A DNA stretch of 64,000 nt, taken from positions 62,001 to 126,000 of the forward strand of contig JAQYUZ010000030.1 in the NCBI GenBank assembly GCA_033819885.1, written 5' to 3'. The stretch comes from Microbotryomycetes sp. JL201. Its lineage: Eukaryota > Basidiomycota > Microbotryomycetes. Of the stretch, positions 12,230 through 24,111 are shown piece after piece. The notes beneath the pieces are model-generated. The model saw only the letters and a program-made list of their open reading frames with translations, ran no database searches and was not told where the DNA came from. Positions within the stretch are counted from its first letter, which is position 1; each line of letters begins with the position of its first letter. The position numbers and the translations under genes were made by a program.

Positions 12230-14295
12230 ATGGCGCTTGTGCACAACCCTCAGCTCAACGACAGGTCAACAAAGATTAGGAGCAAAGCAATCCCCTGGGA
12301 GGTCCGTTCCGTCTGGACATTCCGCGATTTGGCTGGTCGAGCGTCGTGACTGACGCTGACGTCGACCTCACACCGTCGTGCACGGCTTGGGCTGATCTAC
12401 AGGGGTACCAGCGGGCAGGCTTGCTCAGTGCTGAAGACGTCCAGCTCATTCAAAAGATTACAGGCAGCAGGACACAGGCTGAACAGGTGCTCGAATCCGT
12501 CAGTCCCGAGCTCGTGTTTGACACGCCAGGTATTGCTACCAAACAGCTTTCTGACCTTGTCAACATCGATTCTATTTCCTTCGTCTTCAGCAAGCCAAGA
12601 CGTACGCCAATCTGTACATCAGACTGCTTGGCAAGCTCTCAAGAAACGACACGCTCCAGTACATTCTCGTCTTGGTCGGAGACTTTGTTGCAGGTCAGGC
12701 AGACGCTCTTTACGTCACCCAAACAAAGCAAACTCGTCTCCTGACGCCCGGGTCTCTTTTGCAGATCGTGACGATCGCGTTCTACTGCTCCTGCAAGAAC
12801 CAGACTGCTACAGCCCTTTGCTCAAGTATGCTATTTTCTCCTTTCCCTGGCTTGTCTGGCGCAGCCGATTGACACGATCGCAACATAGGCTTGTCGACTC
12901 GCAGGACGATTTTGTCAAAGCAAAGAGCTCAGTCGTCGCGTCGACGCTCCTCAGCTTGGACTCGAGACCGCCAGACAACATCGTTCAAAAGCTATTAACA
13001 CACTTGAGCTCACTCATTCGTGAGACAAGCGCCGTTCAATCGATGCCGCGACAGAATCACTGAAACAGTCGCGCGATTTCACCGCAGGCAATTCGCAGGA
13101 TCCAGACGGTCAAGACGTGGGCGTGCGATGTCTCGAGAGCGCGCTCCGGGTCGACAAAGTCAGGAAAGCTGCATGGATGGCCGAGCAAAAGGAAGGACAA
13201 GGACTGAAAGTGCTAGAAAGGTGAGCTCAACCTCTGTTCTTTATTCATGCCGCTGAGTCAAAGGTGCAAACTCTCCGGTCAGCCTTGTGCAATTGTTGCG
13301 GACAAGTTCGACGGCACAGATGCAGTATCAACTCGGGTTCTGTTTTTGGCTGTTGACGTTTGAGACTGAGATTGCCAAGGATTTGAATCAGTTGAGCTGA
13401 TCACGGGTAAGACGTTGAAGGCGGCGCGCTGACAGTGCAATCACGACTTGTTCCAGGAAATACAACATTATCCCCCTTCTGACAGAGATGGCGCGGCAGA
13501 CCGTCAAAGAAAAAGTCATCCGAATCGTCATGGCCACTTTTCGAAACTTGGTTCAAAAAGCTCCAGAGCAAAACCTGTCGAGCATGCTCGTTGCAAAGCT
13601 GTTGCCGTTCGTCAAGACGTTGCAAGGTCGCAAGTGGTCTGACGACGAAATCAAGGAAGACGTTGACTTTTTGGTCGAAGAGTTGAGAAAGAGCTTTGAC
13701 GGTTTGACGTGGGTTTTTTTTTCGCCATTTTTTTTTTTGGGTTTTGTGTTTCGGTCTGGCGGGCTATGTCGCCGGGGCTGATGCTTTTCTCGTCGTCATC
13801 AGCACGTTCGACGAGTACAAGTCTGAGCTTGAGCAAGGGCATTTGTCATGGACACCACCGCACAAGAATGACGACTTTTGGCGGGATAACGCCGAAAAGC
13901 TCAACCAAAAGGATCGAGCTTTGCTCAAGTAGGTCACGTCGCTCGTCCTGCTTGTCTGTTTCTATGCGTGCTTACACGCGCTTCTTTTTGACGATAACAG
14001 GACTTTGGTACAGATCTTGATCACCTCGAAAGATTCTCTGACTTTGGCCGTCGCTGCCAACGATGTTGCGCAGTACGTCAAGTATTGCGACGTGTCGAAA
14101 AAGTGAGCGTAATTTCAATTGAATTCGTACTGCATTGACTGACAATCAATCGATTGATGAAATCATCTCAGGACGCTGGACGATTTGGGTGCAAAAGCGC
14201 GGGTCATGGAACTGATGGGACACTCTGATCCGGACGTCAAATACAATTCGCTCGTTGCGACTCAGCGATTGTTGTCGCATGCGTGGTCAGCTTGA
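12230..14295 (+). CDS. VMA13: V-type proton ATPase subunit H (Vma13)
   Basis: Subunit H is the regulatory V1 subunit that activates the vacuolar proton pump and blocks ATP hydrolysis by free V1. The exons read in family order: MALVHNPQLNDR to SKAIPWE, GYQRAGLLSAEDVQLIQK, YILVLVGDFV, a central HEAT/ARM region, then MARQTVKEKVIRIVMATFRN, LLPFVKTLQGRKWSDDEIKE, TFDEYKSELEQGHLSWTPPH, FWRDNAEKLNQKD and the C-terminal LTLAVAANDVAQYV through LVATQRLLSHAWSA. The motif W(S/T)P-H-KND-FWRDN is diagnostic for the C-terminal domain of subunit H. At least seven introns; one (from about 13710) contains long T-runs. The start ATG at 12230 gives the expected N-terminus. The stop is at 14293-14295. Confidence 0.92.
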
Positions 14296-14542
14296 TTTAG
14301 GATGGGCAGTATTGCCGGTCGTGGTGCGAGTGGGGCCGGGTTGTTTCGAGTGTTTTTCCCATCTGGCCATCATTGTGGGGGAAAAGCATGTAACATATGA
14401 TCACAGTTGTTTGTCAAGTGAGCAGGCGTGCAGGATGTTTGATGCGAGTGTTGAATTTGCTGCGCGTGAATCAAAAAGTCCGGCCAAGTCGCGACGCCTG
14501 CCGAGCGCGGGTTTTCTTGCATATTCAAAGCCCCCGCTCGAC

Positions 14543-16207
14543 ATGGCACCTGTCCCTTCCGGCGGCAAGGATTCTGGAGCTGCACGAGTGCTCGGCTCGG
14601 GCACGGCAGGTTAGTCTCACAACGCGATCGATGTCCGTCGAAAGTGCGTTGAGCTCAATCTGCACCCGTCTTTGCTCCACGCCTACACGCACACGCGCTC
14701 ATCATACAGGTATTGCCGAGTTGTTCTTGTTCCATCCGGTGGATACGACGGCAAAGCGGTTGATGAGCAACAAGAGTTCGACGGTCAGCTGGTTCCCTTT
14801 GGGCTTGGGATCTCCCTCAATGTGGCCCTCTCAGCAGACTGACTCGGCAACGTTACACCGTTCAGGCCTCTTACAACCAGATCATCTTCAAAGACTTTGC
14901 CCAAGCGTCCGCCGGACGCAAGTTTGTGTCACTGTTCCCTGGGTTGGGCTACGCCGCTGCATACAAGATCCTCCAACGCGTCTACAAGTTTGGCGGTCAA
15001 CCCTACTTCAACGACTTTTTGAACAAAAACTTCAAGAGCCAATTCAACTCTGTCTTTGGAGACAAGAACGGCAAGGCAGTCATGTCGGCTACCGCAGGAT
15101 CGTCAGTCGAATCCCTCTTGCGCTGTTCCCTCTCGGATTCGAACGTCATTGCACTCAACTGCGCGTGCTGACTGTCTCATTTCGTCTCTGCAGACTGACT
15201 GGCATCGGTGAAATCGTCCTCCTGCCCTTGGACGTTCTGAAAATCAAGCGACAGTCAGTCTAGAGCCTAGCGTGGCGATGAACCAATCTCACGCTGATAC
15301 GCATGCCTTTGCTATTGCATTAGGACGAACCCCGAAGCATTCAGGGAACGAGGATTCTTGCGCATCGTCAAGGACGAAGGCTTTGGCCTGTACAGAGGTG
15401 CTTCATGGACAGCCGCACGAAACGCACCAGGCAGTTTCGCAGTAAGTAGATCGACAACCTCAATAGGCGGAATGCTTGAATTCACTCGCTAGAATCCCGC
15501 TCGCCACTGACGCGCGGATTTCTTGCACTTGTCGTGACAGCTGTTTGGCGGTTCGGCATTCACAAAAGAATACGTCTTTGGATTGCAAGACTACAGGTCT
15601 GCGACATGGTTCCAAAATTTTATCGCGTCCATTGCTGGATCGGTGAATAGAGCCTGTCGTCGAAAAGGCTTTTTTTCCAACTCGCTGACTTTCTGGCTAT
15701 GTGACCAGGTTGCTTCCATTGCAATTTCTCAGCCGCTTGATGTCATCAAGGTGAGTTGTAGCGGCGCAAAAGTTACCGGCGTGTCGGCATGGAACGCTAA
15801 GACCGCCACCGCATACGAAACACAGACGCGTATTCAAAACCAAAACTTTGAGACGAAAGCGAGCGGCTCGACCGTGATCAAAGAGTTGATCAAGCACGAA
15901 GGTGCTGGCGCCTTTTTCAAGGGCTTGACGCCTAAAGTTTTGTTAGTTTCTCCTTTTTGTTTTCTTCTTTGATTCTCTTTGTCCGTCTCTTTGGACTGAG
16001 ACTGACGGATGCTTGCTTTTCTTCGCCATGCAGGGTCGTCGGACCAAAGCTTATCTTTTCCTTCACGTTGGCTCAGACCTTGATTCCGTGGTTCTCCAAG
16101 TGCGCTGTTCTCATCCTTTCCTCGTCCTTCCCCCTCCCCCCTTTCCGTTATTTGGCTGCGGTCGCTGACATCCGGTTCGGATTACGTCTCGCTGCAGGTT
16201 TGTCTAG
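14543..16207 (+). CDS. GGC1: Mitochondrial GTP/GDP carrier (Ggc1-type, SLC25 family)
   Basis: This inner-membrane carrier exchanges matrix GDP for GTP. The three carrier signatures are present: FHPVDTTAKRLMSN, LPLDVLKIKRQTNP and QPLDVIKTRIQN. Between them the exons match the yeast Ggc1 order closely: SLFPGLGYAAAYKILQRVYK, FGGQPYFNDFLNKNF, GIGEIVLLPLDV, SWTAARNAPGSFALFGG, KEYVFGLQDY, FFKGLTPKVL, GPKLIFSFTLAQTLIP. About eight short introns. The first exon is MAPVPSGGKDSGAARVLGSG, starting at 14543. The last short exon completes TTC-TCC-AAG-TTT-GTC-TAG, giving a C-terminus PWFSKFV and a stop ending at 16207. The alternative large frames around 14400-15263 are shadows. Confidence 0.92.
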
Positions 16208-16441
16208 AATGCGTGACTCGCATGCAGAGAGCTGCGCAAGACACTGGGAATATAGAGCTGTGGCCAAGATGTTGGGTGCGCACCCAGACGACCTGGCATT
16301 CGGAGGCAAGGAACGTTCGAGTGCTTTCTTCATGTACGAGTACTTTTTTAGAAATCACAACTCGGGCCCAATTATCTATGCGAGTTTCACGTCGTTTTGA
16401 AAGCGTTTTAAGTTTGACAAGTCGCGCGCGCACGCACCACA

Positions 16442-17489
16442 ATGTCGGGCAGGGTCGCACCGCTCGCGCGCACGACAGCACAACAGACGAGGCGTACGAT
16501 TGTCAAGTCTTGCTCAAAGACGTGGACATGCGCGAGGTCAGCGTCGTCTTCTGCACGCGCGCCCGACATGAAAACGGACGGTGTGCAGGCAGACGAGGCC
16601 TTCTTGAGGTGAGCTATGGGCCGTCGACAGGTATTGAGGTTGTCGTTCGCTTGACGCTCGTACTGACGCTCGACCTTGCCGCGCGAGCAGAACTGTTCAG
16701 CCGGGACCGATATCGACAAGTCGATTGCGGGCGCATTACGACAACACGCTGTCTCACGACCTCATGTACGAGCTGTACCAACATCAGACCCATGTCGAGG
16801 CCGCTACGAGACCTGATCCGAGGTCGCGGGAACCTGTGTGGTCGCCAACGAACCCTTACGCATTAAACAGGCCTGCTCCGCGACCAAAAGGCAACAGGTA
16901 CACAATGCCGAATCCGACTTACACTTCAGCCGACACTGTTCCCAAATTGGAATCGATCGTCTTACAGTCCATGACAAAGACAGCCGTAGGCAACAAATCT
17001 GCTTTGCTGCCCTTGATCATGGCGTTCGAGACAATCACGGGCGAGCCAACTCAGTCACGACATCCTGGACCTTATGGACCTGGTTCAGGACGAGGCATCG
17101 TCGTCACCCGGTCCACCAAGAAATCGGCATCGTTCAAGATTCGTGGCGGCATGCCTACGGGTGCCAAAGTTGAATTGCAAGGTCCAGCAATGTATCATTT
17201 CTTGGAAACATTGGTCGACTTTGTCTTGCCAAGGTTGAAGACGTTCAATGGCGTCTTGTTGCCTCCGCCTTCGCAACCACGTCAATCAACGAGTGCAACA
17301 AGCGGCGTCGTCAGTTTCGGTTTCGGACCAGAGGCCATGGCCTTGTTCCCACAGATTGAATCCAGCTTGGATCAGTACAAGTTGTTTGGTTTCAACGTGT
17401 TTTGTATTACGTCGGCAAAGGGCAGGAGGGCGCAGGATCAGGCGAGGGCGCTCATGTCGGGTTTGGGAGTGCCGTTCGTCAAGCGATGA
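16442..17489 (+). CDS. MRPL7: Mitochondrial large-subunit ribosomal protein uL5m (yeast Mrpl7)
   Basis: Two exons. Exon 1 (from 16442) encodes a basic, Arg/Ser/Thr-rich N-terminus, a likely mitochondrial presequence (MSGRVAPLARTTAQQTRR). After a short intron the frame continues PGPISTSRLRAHYDNTLSHD. The bulk is the uL5 fold: PKLESIVLQSMTKTAVGNKS, LLPLIMAFETITGE, KSASFKIRGGMPTGAKVELQ, MYHFLETLVDFVLPRLKTFN, FGFGPEAMALFPQIESSLDQ and FNVFCITSAKGRRAQDQARA, ending in GVPFVKR. The N-terminal extension and the length are as in fungal mitochondrial uL5, unlike cytosolic Rpl11. Confidence 0.9.
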
Positions 17490-17746
17490 TGTCGTTTGTA
17501 ATTCCAAAGCCATATGAAATGCAGGATGGGTGGAGCGTATACAATGACGAGCGCCTGAGGATATTACGCACGTGACTGGTTTTGTTTAAAAAGGCGATTA
17601 AACTGAACGCGAGGTGGCGGCTAGACTATGCTGTTTGAGTCAGCGCAGTCTTGGGCGACCGAGTACTCTTCTGAGATCCTATATCGAATGATCAAGGTTG
17701 CTCACGTGTTTTGAGCTCGAGCCACTGACTCGCGCGTGCCGCCGCC

Positions 17747-19673
17747 ATGCCACCGAGGCCGCCACCCGATGTTAGTCTCACCCATGCACGTCCTCGAGAG
17801 CTTGATCTTGACCCGAAATTCCTGCTACGCCGGTGCCCGCGCGCTTGAACCCACTTGACGACAGTTGCTCGTCGCAAACGTCTCGGACGTTCGACCGCTC
17901 TCGAGCATGCTCAGAGCCTTGTCGTTCAAGCAATCTTCAAGAGACGGACCTTCTCCTGCAAGTCTCGGCCTCGACGTTCCATCAAGCGACGTTCTCGCCG
18001 CCTTTACTTTCGTTTCCCTCTGAAACTAACTCGTTTCATTCAACTCTACATCAAATTCAGAAAGCATTGATGGAGATCAGGAAACATGGTATCAAGATGA
18101 CTGTCGAGGAAGGTCGCAGCTTGCAAGGTCAGTATGAAGTCTTGCACCGTTTCAGCTCGTGCAAGCACTCATTCGCCTTGCTTTCCTTGCAACAATACCC
18201 ATATCAAAACAAAAATAATCTCAGCAAACGCATACCTCACTGCTGGTTCGTTTTCGAGTTATGTTTTTGAAACGCCGAGAGGATCACGACCAGGACGAGA
18301 ACGTCGTGATGATCGAAACGAGCCGGACAACGATGACGAAGACGATGAAGAATTGTATGCTGGGTTCGGAATCTCCTTGACGACAATGCTAGAGTGTTTC
18401 AACATTTTTGGAAACGCTGGATCGAGTGGTTTGACGAAAGAATGGACGTCGTCAACCAGTTTCGAGGATCGTAGCCATGACGGGCAAGGTGGTAGTCGGT
18501 TCGGAGGCAGATATACAAGGTCGAGAGGTGACGGTAGCTCGTACCAGACTGAGAAGAAGGACGATGGCAAAGTGACGAGCTTGAGAATGACGTACGCAGG
18601 CGAGGGAGAGCCCCTCGTGCTTTTGTGAGCAAGGCTTGTTTTGCTCTCGTGTGAATGTCACTCTTCACTCACTGTCAGCATGTATTTCCAGGTTGGAAGA
18701 AGGGGGGATCGTCACGCGATGCGAGATCACAACGTACGAGCCGGATCCGATAATGGATGTTGCTTTCGACGACGAGCGTAGGGTGCAAAAGCTCATTATG
18801 AAGGTCAGTCTGGGCCTACTTATTACACTCGATGACTGACTGTACATGAGATGCAGTCCGAATGGCTTCGCGACGCCTTTGGCGAACTAGAACCGACTTC
18901 GCAAAAAGTCGTGTTTCACTTTTCGCCACCGGACAAACATGCACCCGCCGCTTACAACCGCTATCGTGGTCAAAATCAACATCGAACAGGACAGGATGGG
19001 AATGCTGACAATACGGACGGCGGTCGTTCCATCTTCCGCTTGGAGAGCGTCGGAACGCTGGGCAGCACCGAGGTGCGTCTCGTCTTCACGGACGACGATG
19101 ATCCGGTTTACACTAATAAGATCATACCTCCTGTCAGATGGATTACCCTAACGATCGAGATGTGCTCGAGACATACGAATGCTTGCAAAATGTCAGCAAC
19201 TCGTGAGTGTCTACAGGTATCTGCTTCGATCCTATTTGCTCAACCCACTGCCTTGCAAGATACAAATACTCGCACCTCATGCATACAAAGCAGGCCCTTA
19301 TGAGCTCAATCAAGACGGTCCGTCTTGTAGCCCTGGATCATTGTCTGGTGCCGCGCTCACGCGGATTTTGCTTAATGTGCAGTCCATTCGAACGCAGGAC
19401 GACGGTCTGATGTCGTTCCAGTTCATGATTCCACTCGCACACAAGCGACAAGATCTTCAGAACAATGTCGGGTTTGTTGAGTTTGTGGCGCGTCGCTGTT
19501 TGTCCTGTTCGCCTCGGTGGATGATTGAGCTGACGCGCTCGTTCGGTAGTGTGTCGCGCTGGATGACGAGTACTAGGACATCGAGATTGCTTGTCAGAGA
19601 GTGTGCTTGCTTTGTTGTTGCCATCATTACTTTCTTCACGTTCTTCTTTTGTGTGACGTTCCTGGAGCATTGA
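17747..19673 (+). CDS. RAD1: DNA damage checkpoint clamp subunit Rad1 (9-1-1 complex; Ustilago Rec1-type)
   Basis: Rad1 is one of three subunits of the 9-1-1 sliding clamp loaded at damaged DNA. A tiny first exon MPPRPPPD joins LLVANVSDVRPLSSMLRALS, then KALMEIRKHGIKMTVEEGRS, AYLTAGSFSSYVFETP, the linker with an acidic run, GFGISLTTMLECFNIFGNAG, RMTYAGEGEPLVLLLEEGGI, VTRCEITTYEPDPIMDVAFD, DAFGELEPTSQKVVFHFSPP, FRLESVGTLGSTEMDYPNDR, DVLETYECLQNVSNSYKYSH, and RTQDDGLMSFQFMIPLAHKR. These match the two PCNA-like domains of Rad1 in order. At least seven introns. The extreme C-terminus after NNVGFVEF is uncertain: the open frame continues to 19673 but turns Ser/Cys/Arg-rich and hydrophobic, so an intron or an earlier stop is possible. 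CACGTG motifs occur upstream at 17572 and 17703. Confidence 0.85.
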
Positions 19674-19875
19674 GGATCGCCGCAGGACACCGTCCGTCAC
19701 GCGTCTGATCACAGTAGTCACGGCACTATGGCAAAGCCAACAAAGCTTTGACTTTCGACCCAATCTACTGTGCGAGTGTACCTGCTCACGGTGCCATTTC
19801 GCATTCCAATTTTCCTTGTCCAAGCAAGCTTGCCAGCTCACCCAACAGGATCAGTCACGCCGTCGCTCACAGTCC

Positions 19876-22091
19876 ATGGACGTCCTAGTCCAAATCACCT
19901 CAGGCTTGCCTCCCAACAGCACCGACGTCAGGCCACAGCTCCAAGCCTTGTTCGAAACCCTGACCGTCAACAAGTTGCCGAGCGGGTGGCAACGACGATT
20001 GACATGGTCATTCATCGGCTTTCACGGCCTGTACGTGCTCTTTCAAGCCTGCTAGCCGTTCTGTGCTGAAGCCTTGCATGCTGCCTTCTGCAGGATACTG
20101 GTGTTGTCTGTTGTCGGAGTCGTGACGCGGTACAGAAAAAGATTTTTGTGGTTTTTTGCGCGAGACTCGAATTCTGGCGTTTGGAGACCATGCCCAAGTG
20201 TCATCCCTCAGATGATGTTTGCCACTTATTGCTTGTGTGCGCTTGGGTCCAACAGTCATACGGTCAAGTGGAGCTGAATTTTCGTTCACACAGTCTATCT
20301 CGTGACTGTTCCTTCCAGTGAAGATCCTGTCTTGGACCCGCCGTTTTATCCTTGCCAAACAGGTTTAAACTGATGATTTCCAGGCGGTTTCACTCCTGCC
20401 CCGTCAATTCATGCCACCACTTTCGCTCTCGCCTCGTATCTTCCACTCGGCTTGGCTTTGCATGCCATCAGCTGGTCAACGTTTTGCATCGCCAGTCACG
20501 CTTCAGCCCTACCCGATTTTACACCTTTGCTTCATCGAAAAAGGACCGTCTGGACAGCCTGGTTGGGACTTTGGGTCGCAGCTGCGTTCGTCCGGAGTCT
20601 TCTAGGACCGCTCGTCTGTCTGTCTGTCGTTGCCGGCAGACTTGACGACGATTGGCAGGGCGTTTTGGACCTAGTCAAGTATCGGGCCGTACCTTCGGAT
20701 CAAGTCTTTGCGCTCCTGGCCGGATTAATCCCTCAGTACGAAGAGGTTGCTCGCGAAACGGACAAAGTGCACGTCCTGTACAGAGTGGTTGTGGGCTTGT
20801 ACGGTTTATGGGCAGTCGTGTGGTCGTTTGTCCGTGTTCACCTTAAAAACCTGGTATATTTGCGCTCACGAACAATTCACAGGTTTACTTGCCGTCAGCT
20901 ATCCGACTTTTGGTTGTCCTGAAGCAGCGCTTGGGTCGGATCCGGACGAGCATCAAGTGTCTTCGTGTCGTCAATCAATTGGTTGATGGCAAACACGTGG
21001 AGAATGCGTTGATCATGGGCGAACAAGCTCGTGTTCGCACAATGCTATCGCAATTCACGTCTGCTTTCAATTGGCCCACGCGAGCAGAGGCGCAGTGCCT
21101 CAAAAGCGACAAGGATGCATCATCACACCCGCCCGAAATTGTAATTGCGGTGCCCTCTCCTGATTTAGGTGATCCTTCCAGTACCGTTACCCGCTCAAAG
21201 ACGAAACACCATGTCAAATTCCAGATGGATGTGGGTGACGATGACGCGTGTAACCCACAACAACAGACTTGTACCGAATCGCGAATAGCAGAATTGCTGG
21301 TCGATCGCGTCAAAGCTCAACGGCATTTGGTGATTACTTGCGTGCAATTGGCTCTGACAGTGATCATGGTCGGATCGTATCTTCCTTTGTGTGGTGTGTC
21401 CATGATACTCGGGGATGCGCTACCGAATCCTAAACGCAAAACTTATCTCGTTCGCGCAGTTCTTGTAGTGGCTAAATCTCCCGCCGTCAAAGATCGCCAG
21501 CTCGTCCTCGTTTGGGTCTCGGGAACGTTTGTCGTCCCCGGTCTGCTTGCTTCGGTCGTATTCTGCTACTTTAGTTGCTCGACAGTTCCGGCGTGGCGCT
21601 CGTCCGATTCGCAGTCCAACACGCCTACTTCACCGAGCTCGCCAGACCTGTTGCTCTTACATGTAGACCGCAACGAAGAACATCATAAGTCCCCTGTGCC
21701 GCTTCACCGACCCAGATCAAGTCACGAGCCAGGCAGAAGCATGTACCCATCTGGTGATCGCACGACTCGGACATTTAACAAACATGTTTTGCTCTTTCAA
21801 ACGGTACCTGAGCTGGATTTGGCCCCTTCTCGCCCACGTCCAGTGCATTCCGCTTCACCAATGTTGCAGCAGCATCCTCAGTTCGTTCCAAAGAGATCTC
21901 GACTCGACACGAGCGAATCGTTGATAGACCCTCGCATGTCGTTCTCTGATGACTCGAAGAGGTCTCTCACATCGTTCAAAACGGGTACGCTGATAGATCA
22001 GGGGGTGGATGAGTTGACGAGACTGGTGGCCCGAGAATTGAATGCAAGACGGGCGAGACCATCGTCGAGGATTGGGCTTGCACTGTTATGA
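19876..22091 (+). CDS. Multi-span membrane protein of unknown family
   Basis: I do not recognise this gene. It starts at MDVLVQITSGLPPNSTDVRP. A short intron with donor gtacgt joins FIGFHGL to ILVLSVVGVVTRYRK. Later exons carry hydrophobic segments: ATTFALASYLPLGLALHAIS, VWTAWLGLWVAAAFV, LLGPLVCLSVVAG, VVVGLYGLWAVVWSFV, then a soluble stretch of about 130 residues containing AQRHLVITC, further segments LVITCVQLALTVIMVGSYLP and VWVSGTFVVPGLLASVVFCY, and a 150-residue Ser/Pro/Asp-rich cytosolic tail. The total is about six to eight spans with a long loop and a long disordered tail. That topology would suit a receptor-like or channel-like protein, but no signature supports either. Exon borders in the 20200-20400 region are unresolved. 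Confidence 0.6.
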
Positions 22092-22188
22092 TGCGCAAAA
22101 GTTTCAATCTGGATATTGAAATGAGTTCCAATTTAATGCGTTTGAATGTAATGCATACGGGGTGCAATTCTTGTTTGCGTCGTCGAAT

Positions 22189-23997
22189 TCATACTTTTCT
22201 GCGCCACGATCCACCTTCTTTGAACCTGACGAGTCCCATGAGAACGGCACTGACGAAACTGAGTGAACCGGCGTAGAAGATTGCGGGACGGAAGGCTGAG
22301 AAACCTTGGCTGGGACCTCCGACCGCTTCGAGAAGGTAACCTGGATGAGACGAGGCTTTGAGCTCTGTGCGTCCGACGGGAACGCATCAACGAATTTTGA
22401 GCGCACCTGCAGTTGGAGAACCAAGGAGGTACCCAGGGGTGAACGCCGTCACAACCATTGGGAAAGCGACTGCGAGAGTTTTTGTACCAAACAGAGTGGC
22501 GAGCACGCCTGGGATCAGACTGAAGAAGCCTCCTGCGGTCAGACCAGACAGGACAGCGAAAAGCGCCAATGGGACGATACTGGTTGCGAACGGCCAAATG
22601 AGCAATGTAGACACTGCAAAGCCAGCGAGGCAAATGAATAACGCATTGACGCTGCCGAGGTAAACGTCGGCTCCAATGCCGAAAGCAATGCGGCCGACGG
22701 CAGAGGCAACGTTGAACCCGGCGAGCACTGCAGCGGCCGCGCCAGACGACAACCCGAGAGAAGAGCGAGCAAAGACGGGAATGAAGAATGCTGGTACAAA
22801 GAGGGGAAAGACCACGATGGCTGCAGCAATGAAGAACAAGCTGAAGCGAATGTCCTTGAACAATCGCCAATCGACAAATTGAGCCGCCGTCGCTTGGTCA
22901 TCATCATCTGCAGTCTTCTTGTCCTTGTCTTGCTTGCGAGTCCAGGGTACCCGCGGTGTTCGACTTTTGAGCATCCAGGCGGCCGGCAAATTGAGCGTCA
23001 AGAAGGTCAGGCCCAAAATGCGAAGAGCCCAAGGGACGTCAAGCTTGGTGATGAGACGAGATGTCATGAGAGAGACGATGGCTCCTCCGAATCCACCTGC
23101 ACTGTAGCAAATCCCTGTTGCAAGGTTGCGACGGCGGTTGAAGTACGTCGAAGGCAGTGTGGCGATGCAGTAGAACATGAGCGCCTGGCCAGTGCCGAAA
23201 AAGAATGCTTGGAGGAAAAGGAGACCGGGAACACTATTGCTGGCAAAGCTGGCCAGGATTGGACCAATTCCTGCCAGTGCGCCGCCAACGAGCGCGACAT
23301 TTCGCTGTTTTCAGGGAAAAAGTCGGGTCAGCTCTCCCTGTCCGACACCGTCTTATTGAAATCGGTTGTGCGCGTCAAGCGTGTGGACAAGTTGCCTGCT
23401 GTTGTCGCTACACCGCTTTGTAGAAACTCGGTCTCGAGTCTTGCCGCGGATTTCTCGCTCTCGGGGATCTCAGCTTACCGGGCCATATGCGGCGACGATT
23501 CTGCGGATTGGGATGGCGAAGATAGCCTGAAAGGTTGCCTGAGTTGATCCGATGAAGGCGAGCGTGGACGAGCTGGCGACTTGCTTCTCTTCGAGCGCGT
23601 CTTGAAAGACACCCCACGAATAGATCGTTCCTACAGATGTGAAGAAGAGGACGAAACAGCAAGCGATCTGGATCCATGCAGCCAGTCCGCCATCGGGGTA
23701 TGATTCGAAACCTGAGGATACACCTCAGTCAAGCAGCCGCGAACCACGCCACAGTCATCGAAATGGGCTCTAGACACTCTTCATACCTTCAGCAGGTGCT
23801 TCTGAGCTTTTGTAGGTGCTGTCAGGCGTTGCCATGCCGTCCCGTGTTGTCCGAGTCAACAGGTCGTGCCCTTCACTCGTCGGTGTTTGCGCTCCCATGC
23901 CTGTTGTCGTACGCGTCGAGATTCGACTCAGTTCAATTCCTCCGTCGCGCTGTTCCTCTGGCATGACTGAGCAGTGCGTCTCAGCGGTAGGGCGCAA
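22189..23997 (-). CDS. MFS transporter, monocarboxylate permease (MCT/Mch) type
   Basis: Twelve-span major facilitator of the fungal monocarboxylate-porter-like group. The N-terminal exon (start 23997) is a hydrophilic cytosolic head with SRISTRTTTGMGAQTPTSEG. The second exon reads PDGGLAAWIQIACCFVLFFT and SVGTIYSWGVFQ, the usual start of the first span in this group. Then comes a large exon FYCIATLPSTYFNRRRNLAT, GICYSAGGFGGAIVSLMTSR, a loop with acidic DDDDQ, and IRFSLFFIAAAIVVFPLFVP to SAVGRIAFGIGADV. The last exon ends LVRFKEGGSWRRKV (stop 22191-22189). Substrate cannot be read from sequence; relatives transport carboxylates, riboflavin or other metabolites. Divergent from PAAF1 across about 115 bp. 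Confidence 0.85.
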
Positions 23998-24049
23998 GAG
24001 TCAAGACAACAATTTGTGCCCTCCCCCGCTCGGCTTCCCGTCGCGTTTC

Positions 24050-24061
24050 GGTCACGTGACC
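24050..24061. promoter_or_regulatory. Perfect 12-bp palindrome containing CACGTG in a divergent promoter
   Basis: The site ggtcacgtgacc sits about 50 bp from each of the two divergent starts (MFS at 23997, PAAF1 at 24112). CACGTG is the core bound by fungal bHLH factors such as Cbf1/Pho4/USF types. Its role here is inferred from position and symmetry only. Confidence 0.45.
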
Positions 24062-24111
24062 CGCCGGGCAACTCTGTTTACGCTCAGACCACGCTTGACT
24101 GCAGTCGAGCA

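Noticed and set aside
13710-13745. T-rich stretch as a terminator or promoter
   Set aside because: It lies inside an intron of VMA13 between well-matched coding exons, so it is intronic low-complexity sequence.
22879-23547. 222-codon plus-strand frame
   Set aside because: It lies antisense to the clear MFS transporter exons and has shadow composition rich in Arg, Glu and Ser.
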